DNA of 61,532 nt from Nostocales cyanobacterium Centralia_MAG_434 (lineage in GTDB: Bacteria > Cyanobacteriota > Cyanobacteriia > Cyanobacteriales > Nostocaceae), in NCBI GenBank assembly GCA_021324415.1, contig JAJPJF010000280.1, positions 1 through 61,532 on the forward strand, given 5' to 3'. The notes below the pieces were generated by a model. That model did not search any database, was not told where the DNA came from, and was given only the letters and a program-made list of their open reading frames with translations. Positions 35,994 to 45,363 of the stretch are shown here, piece after piece (positions within the stretch are counted from its first letter, which is position 1; every line of letters begins with the position of its first letter). Both the position numbers and the translations under genes were made by a program.

Positions 35994-36846
35994 ATACCAA
36001 TACCCACTGACAAAATTATACAACAGTTGGGCGAAAACTAGCTAGTAGGTTAGGAGGCTAGTTATGGTACGTGTTTCGTGCCTCCACCTAGCCTACAATA
36101 CTCAACTTTGTCACAAATACTACGAATAGATACTCGAGATTGAAAAGCTTTAGAAACAAATGTTTAAACAATTCAAGTAACATTCCTCTCAATCTGATTT
36201 ATCATTTAGTTTTAGTCTTAAGATTCACAGTTGACTGTATATTGTTTTTTATTTCTTAAATTTAATTCCAATCCTACTTGTTTAGAATAGTTAAGTGTAT
36301 TGAACACACCAAAAAAGTTAATCAAATTACTTTTTTGCGTTCAACAAGCACATTTGAATACAATGTAATACTTGTGAGCCAAATGATGCGGCAAAATAAG
36401 ATTTCCTGACATTGCCCAGAGGTCAAATCTAGGCAGTGAATAGCTTATTAATATCACTAAATCCAGAGATTAACTCTCTTTATTAACGAGACTAATCTTT
36501 TAATAAAGTATAAAAAACAGCTTTTATGATTGATAGTAGTATGCTTATAATGGGAAAAACCATTAACCCACTCAAATTTATAAGGAATAGGTGATATCGG
36601 AACTTCAATAGAAAAAATTTATAGAATCTTTCTATTACCTATTTTTGATTTGACTGCTTTAAACCACTGAGTGCAAATAGATTTAACTATTTTGATTGTT
36701 GTTTGTCCTTTGTCTTTTATAACTATTGACTAACCAATGACCAATGACTAGTGACTGTTGAAGACTTACAAGCTTTTCATTGTATTTCTATCGACTTATT
36801 CATCACTTATTTAACAAAGATAATCAACAAAAAAAATTGCCAACAT
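35994..36846. other. long intergenic region with hairpin and short tandem repeats
   Basis: An 853-base gap. At 36045-36095 an imperfect hairpin GTAGGTTAGGAGGC / GCCTCCACCTAGCCTAC probably ends the pepP transcript or is a dispersed repeat. At about 36722-36755 short ACTAATGAC/CCAATGACTA-type repeats occur, a cyanobacterial intergenic signature. The middle is AT-rich and featureless. A 32-codon in-frame extension of the next gene into this region lacks homology. Confidence 0.45.
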
Positions 36847-37296
36847 ATGTCTAAGACCGAAGATATGAATGCTAATGAACTTCTAAGACGCTATGCTGAG
36901 GGAGAACGAGATTTTCAGGGAGCTAACTTAAGTGGGGTAGATTTAAGTTGGAAAGTCCTACCAGGAATCAACTTGCACTCAGCAAATCTCAGTGGAGCTA
37001 AACTGATCGCTACAGACCTAAGTCGGTCAAACCTCAGTCAAGCCAATTTGGATTTAACTAATATGCGAGGTGCAGATCTCAGTGGGGCATACTTACGTAA
37101 TGCGAGTCTCATTGGAGCAGACCTACGTGGAGCTTACTTAAGTTTGTTCAACCTTTCCGCTTTCATGGTAGGAGCAAACTTAAGTCAGGCAGACTTAAGT
37201 GGTTCATACATGCGTGGAGTATACCTGCGTAAGACCAATCTGAGCCATGCCTCTTTGCGTGGAGCAACAATGCCAAATGGAACCATTCATGATTAA
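36847..37296 (+). CDS. pentapeptide-repeat protein
   Basis: This protein of about 149 residues starts MSKTEDMNANELLRRYAEGERDF. Most of the rest is A(D/N)LSG-type pentapeptides (GANLSGVDLSWKVL, SANLSGAKLIATDL, GADLSGAYL, GADLRGAYL), predicting a right-handed beta-helix of about six coils. MNANELLRRY is a common cyanobacterial N-terminus for this family, so the ATG at 36865 is an alternative start. The function of most cyanobacterial pentapeptide proteins is unknown. It stands upstream of the Kef-type antiporter. Confidence 0.87.
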   Translation: MSKTEDMNANELLRRYAEGERDFQGANLSGVDLSWKVLPGINLHSANLSGAKLIATDLSRSNLSQANLDLTNMRGADLSGAYLRNASLIGADLRGAYLSLFNLSAFMVGANLSQADLSGSYMRGVYLRKTNLSHASLRGATMPNGTIHD

Positions 37297-37431
37297 TAAT
37301 ATCCGCTGCTTTGATTGCTATTAACCGTTAATGTCAACAGTCTTAATAGATGACAAGAGTAACTATTAAGCGCGATTGCGTAAAACTTTGTATGCTGAGT
37401 CTAATAGGTCTGAAACGTTTTTGAGAAAGTT

Positions 37432-39771
37432 GTGCAAGAAGATTTTCGGCTCATAGTGGATTTAGTGTCAGTTTTCGCAGTGGCAGCCTGCGGAGGACTG
37501 TTGGCAGCACTCTTGCGACAACCCGTTTTACTGGGATATTTGATTGGTGGCATGGTTGTTGGACCAACCGGACTGGGACTGATTAAAGAATTGATTCAGG
37601 TAGAAACCTTGGCTCAGTTCGGTGTTGCCTTTTTGCTGTTTGCTTTGGGAGTTGAGTTTTCCTTCAATGAACTTAGAAAAGTCCAAGCGATCGCTTTAGG
37701 AGGAGGGGCAGCTCAGATCACCTTGACGATTTTGGCCACAGTTGGAGTGTGCGGGCTAATCGGAGCCTGGGAAGTTCTACCAGCTAAGGGTGTGTTTTTA
37801 GGAGGAATATTGTCTTTATCTTCCACAGCAGTTGTCCTTAAGTCTTTGATGGAGCGTAATGAAACAGAAACGCCCCATGGACAAGTCATGCTGGGAATTT
37901 TGGTAGTGCAGGATTTAGCGCTAGGACTCATGCTAGCAGTCTTGCCTGCTCTCCATGCACCTGGGGAAGCAATTGCCATTGCTGTGTTAACAGCATTGGT
38001 GCGGATTGGGTTATTTGCCGCTGGTGCAGTTATAGCGGGGATTTGGCTCATACCACCGTTATTACGACTGCTAGCACGCACTGAAAGTCAAGAACTCTTT
38101 TTATTGGGCGTTGTAGCACTGTGTTTAGGCATAGCCTTACTAACAGAGTATTTGGGACTCTCAATTGAAATGGGGGCGTTTGTCGCCGGCTTAATGATTT
38201 CGGAGGTGGAGTATGCTGACCAAACCCTGACTTATGTGGAGTCATTGCGAGATATATTTGCGTGTTTGTTCTTTGTCTCCATTGGGATGTTAATTGACCC
38301 AGTCTTTTTGTGGAACAACATAGACATCATCTTAGGGTTAGTAGGACTAGTCTTTGTCAGCAAGTTTTTGATTGTCACACCACTCGTAAAATTATTTCGC
38401 TACCCGTTGAAAACAGCATTGATCGCTGGGTTGGGACTAGCGCAAATTGGTGAATTTTCCTTTGTTCTTGCTAGTGAAGGGCAAGCACTAGGACTAGTTT
38501 CACGCCAAGTCTATCTACTAATTTTAGGAACAACAGCAGTAACACTAGTACTAACCCCCTTCATTCTGCGAGGAGTGCCTATTGTCTTTGATTGGGCAGA
38601 ATCTATGCCTTGGTTGAAGCCTTATTTGAATGGAGAGGGTAAGCCTCTGGAAGTCGCTGATGAACTACCAGTCAAAGATCACATAGTGGTTTGTGGTTAT
38701 GGGCGAGTCGGACGAAATTTGGTCAAGTTGTTGCAACAAAATAACTTGTCTGTGGTGGTCATTGACCAATCAGAAAATAGAATTCAGCAGTTGCGGGAGG
38801 CTAAGATTCCTTATGTGTATGGCAATTGTGTAAGTTTCCATGTTTTGGAAACGGCTGGGATAAACAATGCACGCGCGATCGCGATCGCACTTCCTGACCC
38901 TATGAGTACCCGTCTTTGTATCAAACGCGCTTTAGAATTAATTCCTGAGTTGAACGTAGTTGTTCGCGCCACCAATGACAAAAGTATTGAGGTGCTTTAC
39001 CAACTAGGCGCGCGGGAAGTCGTGCAACCAGAGTTTGAGGCAAGTCTGGAAATGGCAACATACATATTAACTGACTTTGGTTTGTCACCCGCCTTCGTCC
39101 AACAAGAAATGCAAGAAATTCGGAATCGTCATTATTTAGATCTCCGACCGGAACAATCAGCGTCTGAAGTTTCCCGTGATTTACGGCAAGCAACACAAGA
39201 GATGAATAGCCGTTGGTATCCCCTTCCTTCTGGTTCGCCTTTAATTGGTATGACACTAGAAGAAGCAGATATGCGCTACTTAACGGGCGTGAGTTTGATG
39301 GCAATTCGCCGTAAAGGAGGCGAGGAAATAGATTATCCTAACGCCAGTACCAGATTGGAAGAAGGCGATCGGCTACTGGTAGTCGGATCAAATGCAGAAC
39401 TAGCAGCTTTAGATGAATTTGCACTAGGTAAAGCAACTGTTCCTCGAGAAAATAGCGCTTGCCAGTGGGTACAAGTGAGTGCTGAATCTCTCCTAGTTGG
39501 CAAAACTCTAGCAGAATTGGATCTTCGTAACAAAAATGAAGTACTGATACAGGCAATTCGACGAGATGGCAAGTTTATCCGTCTCCCTGATGACACTATG
39601 GATTTAAAAGTGCATGACCAAGTTTTGTTGTGTGGCAGTTTGTATTGCCTGAATCAACTACAACAATTATTGGCTGTCAAAACTGGAATACCCCTATCTA
39701 TCCCAATTGTGAAAGCTGCTGAGGCTGAATCCCTTAAAGAGTTTCTCCCAATGGATAATCAATTGGATTAG
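37432..39771 (+). CDS. Kef-type cation:proton antiporter with RCK domains
   Basis: This 779-residue monovalent cation:proton antiporter-2 has about 12 membrane segments (residues 1-395). They include LLGYLIGGMVVGPTGLG and GAFVAGLMISE. A TrkA-N nucleotide-binding domain follows at about 415-535 (HIVVCGYGRVGRNLVKLL), and two TrkA-C domains at about 590-660 and 690-760. This is the KefB/C layout for K+ efflux coupled to H+, here with the RCK modules fused. The start is GTG. Its stop overlaps hfq on the opposite strand by 4 bases. Confidence 0.93.
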   Translation: MQEDFRLIVDLVSVFAVAACGGLLAALLRQPVLLGYLIGGMVVGPTGLGLIKELIQVETLAQFGVAFLLFALGVEFSFNELRKVQAIALGGGAAQITLTILATVGVCGLIGAWEVLPAKGVFLGGILSLSSTAVVLKSLMERNETETPHGQVMLGILVVQDLALGLMLAVLPALHAPGEAIAIAVLTALVRIGLFAAGAVIAGIWLIPPLLRLLARTESQELFLLGVVALCLGIALLTEYLGLSIEMGAFVAGLMISEVEYADQTLTYVESLRDIFACLFFVSIGMLIDPVFLWNNIDIILGLVGLVFVSKFLIVTPLVKLFRYPLKTALIAGLGLAQIGEFSFVLASEGQALGLVSRQVYLLILGTTAVTLVLTPFILRGVPIVFDWAESMPWLKPYLNGEGKPLEVADELPVKDHIVVCGYGRVGRNLVKLLQQNNLSVVVIDQSENRIQQLREAKIPYVYGNCVSFHVLETAGINNARAIAIALPDPMSTRLCIKRALELIPELNVVVRATNDKSIEVLYQLGAREVVQPEFEASLEMATYILTDFGLSPAFVQQEMQEIRNRHYLDLRPEQSASEVSRDLRQATQEMNSRWYPLPSGSPLIGMTLEEADMRYLTGVSLMAIRRKGGEEIDYPNASTRLEEGDRLLVVGSNAELAALDEFALGKATVPRENSACQWVQVSAESLLVGKTLAELDLRNKNEVLIQAIRRDGKFIRLPDDTMDLKVHDQVLLCGSLYCLNQLQQLLAVKTGIPLSIPIVKAAEAESLKEFLPMDNQLD

Positions 39772-39992
39772 TTAGGCGTAATGGGCTTAATATAAGCTAG
39801 AGCTTGTTTCCACACAGTCATTTGTTGGCTCTTTTCATCCACAAGACACACACAGTACTGATCTTGCCATATCACTCTCCCAGTCAAAACATCGCCGGTT
39901 AGCAGTTTGAACTCTGTTGGTGCTGATTTTTTAATCAGGTTTTGCACTTGTCGTATGCTAGGCAATGACATATCAAATTCATCTGTATGCAT
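39768..39992 (-). CDS. hfq: RNA chaperone Hfq, cyanobacterial type
   Basis: This 74-residue protein carries an Sm fold: SLPSIRQVQNLIKKSAPTEFKLLTGDVLTGRVIWQDQYCVCLVDE, then MTVWKQALAYIKPI. Cyanobacterial Hfq diverges from the E. coli form, lacking its usual sRNA-binding residues. In Synechocystis it acts through the pilus motor PilB1 in phototaxis and natural competence. Adjacency to dapF is conserved in cyanobacteria and supports the call. The frame extends 33 codons upstream without homology; starting at MHTDEFDMSLPS gives the family length. Confidence 0.88.
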   Translation of the reverse strand: MHTDEFDMSLPSIRQVQNLIKKSAPTEFKLLTGDVLTGRVIWQDQYCVCLVDEKSQQMTVWKQALAYIKPITPN

Positions 39993-40117
39993 CTTTGGTA
40001 ATGATGTGTGTAATTGATAAGTAGGGTGCTCGTGGGTTTTGCCCAACGCCTGTACAGTAGTTGGTGTATTTTTACAATGAACACCTAACAATTCCTTGAT
40101 AATTCATTTTTGTAGAA

Positions 40118-40990
40118 ATGGCAATTAAATTTACTAAGTATCACGGTCTCGGTAACGACTTTATCCTCATTGACAATCGCTCTTCTTCCCAACCAATCCT
40201 GACACCAGAACAAGCGGCGAAGTTGTGCGATCGCCACTTTGGTGTTGGTGCAGATGGTGTCATTTTTGCCCTACCTGGAGATAATAACACTGACTATACC
40301 ATGCGGATTTATAATTCCGATGGCTCAGAACCAGAAATGTGCGGCAATGGGATTCGCTGTCTTGCTCAATTTTTGGCTGATTTAGAGGGAGTGGAGAAAA
40401 AAGAGGAATTGTCCTCATCTTCCGCCTCGCTGCCAATCACCTATCGTATTCAGACACTAGCAGGGGTGATTACACCTCAACTTATGCCAGATGGTCAAGT
40501 TAAGGTAGATATGGGCATTCCCCGGCTGCTTGCGTCTGAAATCCCTACCACTATATGTTCTGCTGAGGAAAAAGTGATCAATCGACCACTAGAAGTAGCA
40601 GGGCAACAGTGGAGTGTAACCTGTGTGAGCATGGGCAATCCCCACTGTATTACCTTTGTGGAAGATGTTACCTCAATTCCTCTAGAAGTGATAGGTCCAC
40701 AGTTTGAGCATCACCCAGTTTTTCCCCAACGGACAAATACTGAATTTATTCAAGTTGTGCGTCGCAACTATTTAAAAATGCGTGTATGGGAACGTGGTGC
40801 TGGTATTACTTTAGCTTGTGGTACTGGTGCTTGTGCTTCATTAGTAGCGGGGGTATTGACAGGAAAATGTGATCATTCTGCTACTGTGGAACTCCCTGGT
40901 GGTTGTCTACAAATTGAATGGTCAGCAATCAATGATCATGTTTATATGACTGGACCCGCCGAGCAAGTTTTTACAGGTTATATTGAATAA
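40118..40990 (+). CDS. dapF: diaminopimelate epimerase
   Basis: This 290-residue enzyme converts LL- to meso-diaminopimelate for lysine and peptidoglycan synthesis. The two catalytic cysteines are visible: Cys75 in [11 protein letters not shown] and Cys234 in [10 protein letters not shown]. The N-terminus [15 protein letters not shown] is diagnostic. An acidic/Ser insertion near residue 95 ([15 protein letters not shown]) lengthens the first half slightly. It is divergent from hfq with 125 bases between starts, and a hairpin follows. Confidence 0.96.
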   Translation: MAIKFTKYHGLGNDFILIDNRSSSQPILTPEQAAKLCDRHFGVGADGVIFALPGDNNTDYTMRIYNSDGSEPEMCGNGIRCLAQFLADLEGVEKKEELSSSSASLPITYRIQTLAGVITPQLMPDGQVKVDMGIPRLLASEIPTTICSAEEKVINRPLEVAGQQWSVTCVSMGNPHCITFVEDVTSIPLEVIGPQFEHHPVFPQRTNTEFIQVVRRNYLKMRVWERGAGITLACGTGACASLVAGVLTGKCDHSATVELPGGCLQIEWSAINDHVYMTGPAEQVFTGYIE

Positions 40991-40996
40991 GATAAA

Positions 40997-41028
40997 CCCC
41001 ACACAAGCAACGTCTAAACTTGGTGGGG
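40997..41028 (+). terminator. hairpin after dapF
   Basis: CCCCAC-a-CAAG pairs with CTTG-GTGGGG (10 bp with one bulge), beginning 6 bases after the stop. There is no T-run, so termination efficiency is uncertain. Confidence 0.45.
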
Positions 41029-41118
41029 AGAACTTGTAACTGTCAGCAAAATTAGCTAAAAATTCTAAGCAAAATCTGTGGATAATGAGAGATTAATCAT
41101 TCATCCATATTGATTTTT

Positions 41119-41748
41119 TTAATCAAAATCGGTTGGTAATTCTGGATGTCGGTAATGCTCAAAAACACGGCTAATTTGGGCTGGTGTCACACGCCCAAGT
41201 GACAGTTCTGGTATTCCATCTTCAGGAAAAAACCCCACTTCTTCAGTCTCTATACTAGGAGAGGGAGAACCACCTAAAAGCTCACATAGAAAAAAGAGTT
41301 TATAGACAGAGTGTGGAAAAGGTGGATGTCCTTGCATGTCTCGATCATAGACAGCTATCAGTTTAACAGCACGTGTACGATAGCCTGATTCTTCATACAC
41401 TTCTTTAACAGCAACCTCACTAGGTGTTTCACCAACATCAGCCCATCCACCCGGTAAAGTCCAGCAGCCATCAACTCGTTCCTTCACCAGCAAGATAGTA
41501 TTGTCGCGAAACACTGCTCCCCGCACGTCCACTTTGGGAGTTGCATAACCTACCTCACGGGTAAACAAATCGAGAATATAGCTTTGTTCCACATTGGTGT
41601 GGGTTGCCATGATTTCAGCAGAAATTGTCTGTAGCGCTTTGAAGCGTTCTATGTCAAAAGGATTTTCAGAATACGTCAGACCATTTTGAGCGATCGCTTG
41701 CAACTTTTGTACCCATTCCAGCCACTTGGAATCCACAGCTTTCTCCAC
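41119..41748 (-). CDS. Nudix hydrolase with N-terminal Nudix_N_2-like domain
   Basis: This 209-residue hydrolase has the Nudix box G-x5-E-x7-(R/K)E-x2-EE-x-G in GGWADVGETPSEVAVKEVYEESGY, with Lys replacing the usual Arg. The N-terminal 65 residues (KWLEWVQKLQAIAQNGLTYS, then PFDIERFKAL) match the small helical domain found before Nudix modules in hydrolases of X-linked nucleoside diphosphates. The substrate is probably an ADP-linked nucleotide such as ADP-ribose or a sugar derivative (inference). It lies 56 bases downstream of pgk on the same strand. Confidence 0.9.
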   Translation of the reverse strand: MEKAVDSKWLEWVQKLQAIAQNGLTYSENPFDIERFKALQTISAEIMATHTNVEQSYILDLFTREVGYATPKVDVRGAVFRDNTILLVKERVDGCWTLPGGWADVGETPSEVAVKEVYEESGYRTRAVKLIAVYDRDMQGHPPFPHSVYKLFFLCELLGGSPSPSIETEEVGFFPEDGIPELSLGRVTPAQISRVFEHYRHPELPTDFD

Positions 41749-41804
41749 AGTAGTAATTTTAAGGGTGAGTTGTTCACCCTCAAAATATAGTTCAAAAAGT
41801 GCGA

Positions 41805-43007
41805 TTAAGCGTCATTTAAAGCCGCAATTCCAGGCAACACCTTGCCTTCAAGCAACTCTAAGCTAGCACCACCGCCAGTAGAGATGTGGCTCATTTGATC
41901 AGCTAAACCGACCTTTTCCACAGCAGCAACAGAGTCACCACCACCAATGATGGTAGTAGCGCCTTGTTTGCTTAAATCGGCTAAGGTACGGGCGATCGCT
42001 TCAGTACCGACAGCAAATTTATCAAACTCAAACACACCCATTGGACCATTCCAAATGACTGTTTTGCATTCAGTAAGGGCTTGTTGGAATGTTTTTACTG
42101 AGTCTGGACCAATATCCAATCCCATCCAACCATCAGGGATATTGTCAATGCTGACCGTTTGGGAATTGGCATCAGCGGCAAATTTATCTGCCACCACCAC
42201 ATCTGTAGGTAGCAGCAAGTCAACGCCACGTTCTTTTGCCTTTGCTTCCAGAGATTTTGCTAGTTCTAGCTTGTCTTCTTCCACGAGTGACTTACCAACA
42301 TTCAAACCACGGGCTTTGTAGAAGGTGAAAATCATTCCACCACCAAGCAGGAGTTTGTCGCATTTCTCTAGTAGGGTTTCAATCACGCCAATTTTGCTGG
42401 ACACTTTGGAACCACCGATAATTGCTGCCAAAGGACGCTGGGGATTTTCAATTGCGTTTTGCAGATACTGTAGTTCCTTCTCAATCAAATATCCAGCCAC
42501 AGAGGGGCTTAGATAGTGAGTCACCCCTTCGGTAGAAGCATGAGCACGGTGTGCAGTACCAAACGCATCATTTACGTATAAATCAGCATTAGCCGCTAAT
42601 TTTTTAGCGAATTCTGGATCGTTTTTTTCCTCTTCTTTATAAAAACGGACATTTTCCAGTAACAGCACTTGCCCATTTTGCAACGCCCCTACTTTAGCTG
42701 AAACTTCATCGCCAATAGAGTCGTCAGTCTTAATGACTTCTTGCCCTAATAACTCAGAAAGACGTTTAGCTACTGGGGTAAGGCGCAATTTGTCATCTAC
42801 ACCCTTAGGACGGCCAAAATGGCTAACAAGAATCACCTTAGCTCCCTTCTGCCTTAGATCTTGAATTGTTGGGAGAGCCGCGCGGATACGAGTATCATCT
42901 GTAATGTTGCCAGCCTCATCCAGAGGTACGTTAAAATCTACACGTACCAGGGCGCGCTTACCAGACAGATCTGCTGCAGATAAATTTGCTAAAGTTTTCT
43001 TTGGCAC
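41805..43007 (-). CDS. pgk: phosphoglycerate kinase
   Basis: This 400-residue enzyme of glycolysis and the Calvin cycle interconverts 1,3-bisphosphoglycerate and 3-phosphoglycerate with ATP. Signatures are [48 protein letters not shown], and the C-terminal nucleotide loop [13 protein letters not shown] plus [14 protein letters not shown]. It is full length. A dyad (AGGGTGA/TCACCCT) at 41762-41780 lies just after the stop and before the Nudix gene. Confidence 0.97.
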   Translation of the reverse strand: MPKKTLANLSAADLSGKRALVRVDFNVPLDEAGNITDDTRIRAALPTIQDLRQKGAKVILVSHFGRPKGVDDKLRLTPVAKRLSELLGQEVIKTDDSIGDEVSAKVGALQNGQVLLLENVRFYKEEEKNDPEFAKKLAANADLYVNDAFGTAHRAHASTEGVTHYLSPSVAGYLIEKELQYLQNAIENPQRPLAAIIGGSKVSSKIGVIETLLEKCDKLLLGGGMIFTFYKARGLNVGKSLVEEDKLELAKSLEAKAKERGVDLLLPTDVVVADKFAADANSQTVSIDNIPDGWMGLDIGPDSVKTFQQALTECKTVIWNGPMGVFEFDKFAVGTEAIARTLADLSKQGATTIIGGGDSVAAVEKVGLADQMSHISTGGGASLELLEGKVLPGIAALNDA

Positions 43008-43096
43008 AACCCAAACCTCCTGATTACCTTTTTGTTATGTTTTTTAAGTAGACCCATCCAGATTTTACCGGAGTCGGGGGTGCGGAGGCGAAACCT

Positions 43097-43504
43097 ATGT
43101 TCAAGACAGTTCTATTTCCAATTGATCACAGCCGAGAAGCACGGGAAGCAGCTGACGTAGTTGTTGATATCGTGCAGAAATACGGCAGTCGCCTAGTAGT
43201 GCTGAGTGTGGTCGAGAAATCTACCACCGATGCGCAAGGTGAAGATGTTATGTCTTCAGCTGATACAGTTGCCCAACTGCTAGAGAATGCCAAATCTCTG
43301 TTTTCGGCACAAGGAATTGCAGCCGAAACTATTGAACGAGAAGGCAAGCCGGCTTTTACCATCTGCGATGTTGCAGATGAGATAGGAGCAAATTTAATCA
43401 TTATGGGTTGTCGGGGACTAGGGCTCACGGAAGAGGGATCACAAGATAGTGTTACCAACCGAGTGATTAATCTTTCCCCTTGCCCAGTACTGATTGTTCC
43501 CTAG
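43097..43504 (+). CDS. universal stress protein
   Basis: This 135-residue UspA-fold protein starts FKTVLFPIDHSREAREAADVV. The ATP-binding signature G-x2-G-x9-G-(S/T) is present only partly: MGCRGLGLTEEGSQDSVTNRV reads G-C-R-G-L-G, then S-V-T-N. ATP binding is therefore possible but not certain. It is divergent from pgk with 89 bases between starts and convergent with the WrbA-like gene. Confidence 0.92.
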   Translation: MFKTVLFPIDHSREAREAADVVVDIVQKYGSRLVVLSVVEKSTTDAQGEDVMSSADTVAQLLENAKSLFSAQGIAAETIEREGKPAFTICDVADEIGANLIIMGCRGLGLTEEGSQDSVTNRVINLSPCPVLIVP

Positions 43505-43521
43505 TTCTTAAAGGTGCATCA

Positions 43522-43550
43522 ACGGGGAATTGATTCCCCGTCAGATTTTT
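43522..43550 (+). terminator. intrinsic terminator after usp, probably bidirectional
   Basis: Perfect 9-bp dyad ACGGGGAAT-tg-ATTCCCCGT followed by CAGATTTTT. It lies between the convergent usp and WrbA-like genes. Confidence 0.75.
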
Positions 43551-43558
43551 ACAGGCTC

Positions 43559-44128
43559 TTAATTGGGTTTTGCAAATAAATTCTGCCCTTTGAGAGCTGC
43601 TGCAACTCTAGCAACATTTGCACCATGGTGAAATGCTGCTTCCAGCCGTTCCTCAGGCAGTCCTGTAGGTGTGCCATCTTCTGCATGGGCACGTCCGTAT
43701 GGTGCCCACTGTAACCCACCCAAAGCATAACCAGGTGTATTTTTAGGCAGTGGTATAATAATCATTCCCAACTCAGCAAAGTTGTTGAGTAAGGACAATA
43801 TTGTCAGTTCACAACCTCCACCAGCATTGCCAAATCCTCCACCAGTGGCAAAAACTGCGCCTACTTTACCAATCAGGCTGTCTTTCACCCATAACTTGCC
43901 GCACACAGTATCAATAAACTTTTTCACACGCCAATCTGGGCTTCCCATATGGACTGGAGAACCTACTAAAACAGCATCACTACTAGTCATGTCATCAGCA
44001 GTTACTTCCTCTGCTGTTTTCAATTCAACAACAACGTTAGGAACAGAGTGAGCACCAGATGCGATCGCCTCTGCCATTCTCTTAGTACTACCGTAATCAG
44101 TTGCGTAGACAATCAGAACTTTCGTCAC
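43559..44128 (-). CDS. flavodoxin-fold NAD(P)H:quinone oxidoreductase, WrbA-like
   Basis: This 189-residue FMN protein starts (GTG) at VTKVLIVYATDYGSTKRMAEAIASG, the phosphate-binding loop. VLVGSPVHMGSPDW and FATGGGFGNAGGGCEL complete the FMN pocket, and the C-terminus matches WrbA-type quinone reductases. These enzymes reduce quinones by two electrons and so avoid radical formation. The GTG start has GGAG 8 bases upstream. The frame's longer ATG start at 44218 would run through a hairpin and has no homology. Confidence 0.88.
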   Translation of the reverse strand: MTKVLIVYATDYGSTKRMAEAIASGAHSVPNVVVELKTAEEVTADDMTSSDAVLVGSPVHMGSPDWRVKKFIDTVCGKLWVKDSLIGKVGAVFATGGGFGNAGGGCELTILSLLNNFAELGMIIIPLPKNTPGYALGGLQWAPYGRAHAEDGTPTGLPEERLEAAFHHGANVARVAAALKGQNLFAKPN

Positions 44129-44495
44129 TTGAGTTTCTCCAATGAGCAGTAATTTGACTTTTAAAGCACTCAAAAACCCGGTAATTTTTACAAAACCGGG
44201 TTTTTTTGATTCCAACAATTATTTAGGCGTATTATAGCTGTGCTATTAATCTTAACTTTTATTTTTGTTCAGTTTTCTATGGCTTCGTCTGGGATTCTCC
44301 CAAGGTAGCCTGTAGGCCCTACAATATCCTTCCACATCAATTCAACACTGGTTTGTGGCCACACAGTGGTTCAATTTTTTCTAGAGGATTATAAAAGTCT
44401 AGCTTTTTCCCAGTTGTCCATCAATTCGGCTTTATGTAGGTTCGCCCATATTTAGAATCATCTAAGATCGGCTGTAGACCATCTTAGGTAAAGTT
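44129..44495. other. divergent intergenic region with an oddly placed terminator-like hairpin
   Basis: AAAACCCGGT / ACCGGGTTTT (10-bp stem) at 44173-44204 is followed on the plus strand by TTT, giving a run of seven T residues. No plus-strand gene ends here. On the minus strand it falls in the WrbA-like gene's 5' leader. The remaining 290 bases up to the SDR gene show nothing distinctive. Confidence 0.45.
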
Positions 44496-45323
44496 ATGAC
44501 TTCTGTAGGCGTATCAGGTGAGGATTTAGTGCTAGTCGCTGGTGCTACAGGTGGAGTGGGACAACTCGTAGTAAGCAATTTATTAGAGAAGGGCTTCAAA
44601 GTTCGCATTCTGACTCGTAATGCCGCAAAAGCTCAAAAGATGTTCGATGACAGAGTAGACATTGCGATCGCGGACATACGTGACCCAGCAACACTCCCAG
44701 CCGTAACACAGAATGTAACCTACATCATATGTACTACCGGGACGACAGCTTTTCCTTCTGCGCGATGGGAGTTTGATCCAACCCCCAGTTTGTTTGAATG
44801 GGTACGGTTGTTTATTGACCCTAAATACAGTGAGGCAAGGGCAAAGAATAGTCCTGTTAAAATTGATGCGCAGGGTGTAATTAACCTAGTAGCAGCAACA
44901 CCCAGAAATCTCAAGAGGTTCGTTTTCATCTCGTCATCGGGAGTTCTTCGCAAGAATCAGTTTCCCTTCAAAATTCTCAATGCGTTTGGTGTACTTGATG
45001 CCAAATATCAGGGTGAGCAGGCTATTCAAAGTTCGGGATTACCCTACACCATCATCCGTCCAGGACGCCTCATTGATGGTCCTTACACCTCATACGACCT
45101 TAACACTTTGCTATCAGCAAAAACTGGGGGTAAGCTTGGTGTTGTTGTAAGTAAGGGCGATACACTGTTGGGTGATGCTAGTCGAATTGACGTGGCAGCA
45201 GCAGCGGTGGAATGTCTTTTTCATCCATCCAGTCAAGGTCTAGTTTTTGAACTAGTCAACTCCGGACCCAGACCACCTGTGATTGATTGGGAAAGGCTTT
45301 TCTCCAATTTATCCCAGACTTAA
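44496..45323 (+). CDS. NAD(P)-binding atypical SDR (NmrA/Tic62-like)
   Basis: This 275-residue Rossmann protein has the atypical-SDR motif VLVAGATGGVGQLVVSNLLEKG near the N-terminus and the active-site-like SSSGVLRKN in place of a YxxxK signature. IRPGRLIDGPYTSYDL is typical of the SDR_a5 group, which includes cyanobacterial and plastid Tic62/Ycf39-like proteins. It probably binds NADP(H); an assembly or redox-sensing role is possible. The substrate is unknown. It is a single-gene unit. Confidence 0.87.
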   Translation: MTSVGVSGEDLVLVAGATGGVGQLVVSNLLEKGFKVRILTRNAAKAQKMFDDRVDIAIADIRDPATLPAVTQNVTYIICTTGTTAFPSARWEFDPTPSLFEWVRLFIDPKYSEARAKNSPVKIDAQGVINLVAATPRNLKRFVFISSSGVLRKNQFPFKILNAFGVLDAKYQGEQAIQSSGLPYTIIRPGRLIDGPYTSYDLNTLLSAKTGGKLGVVVSKGDTLLGDASRIDVAAAAVECLFHPSSQGLVFELVNSGPRPPVIDWERLFSNLSQT

Positions 45324-45363
45324 ATATTCTGTAATATTCTGTATTTGTAGAGGTCAGTCCAGC

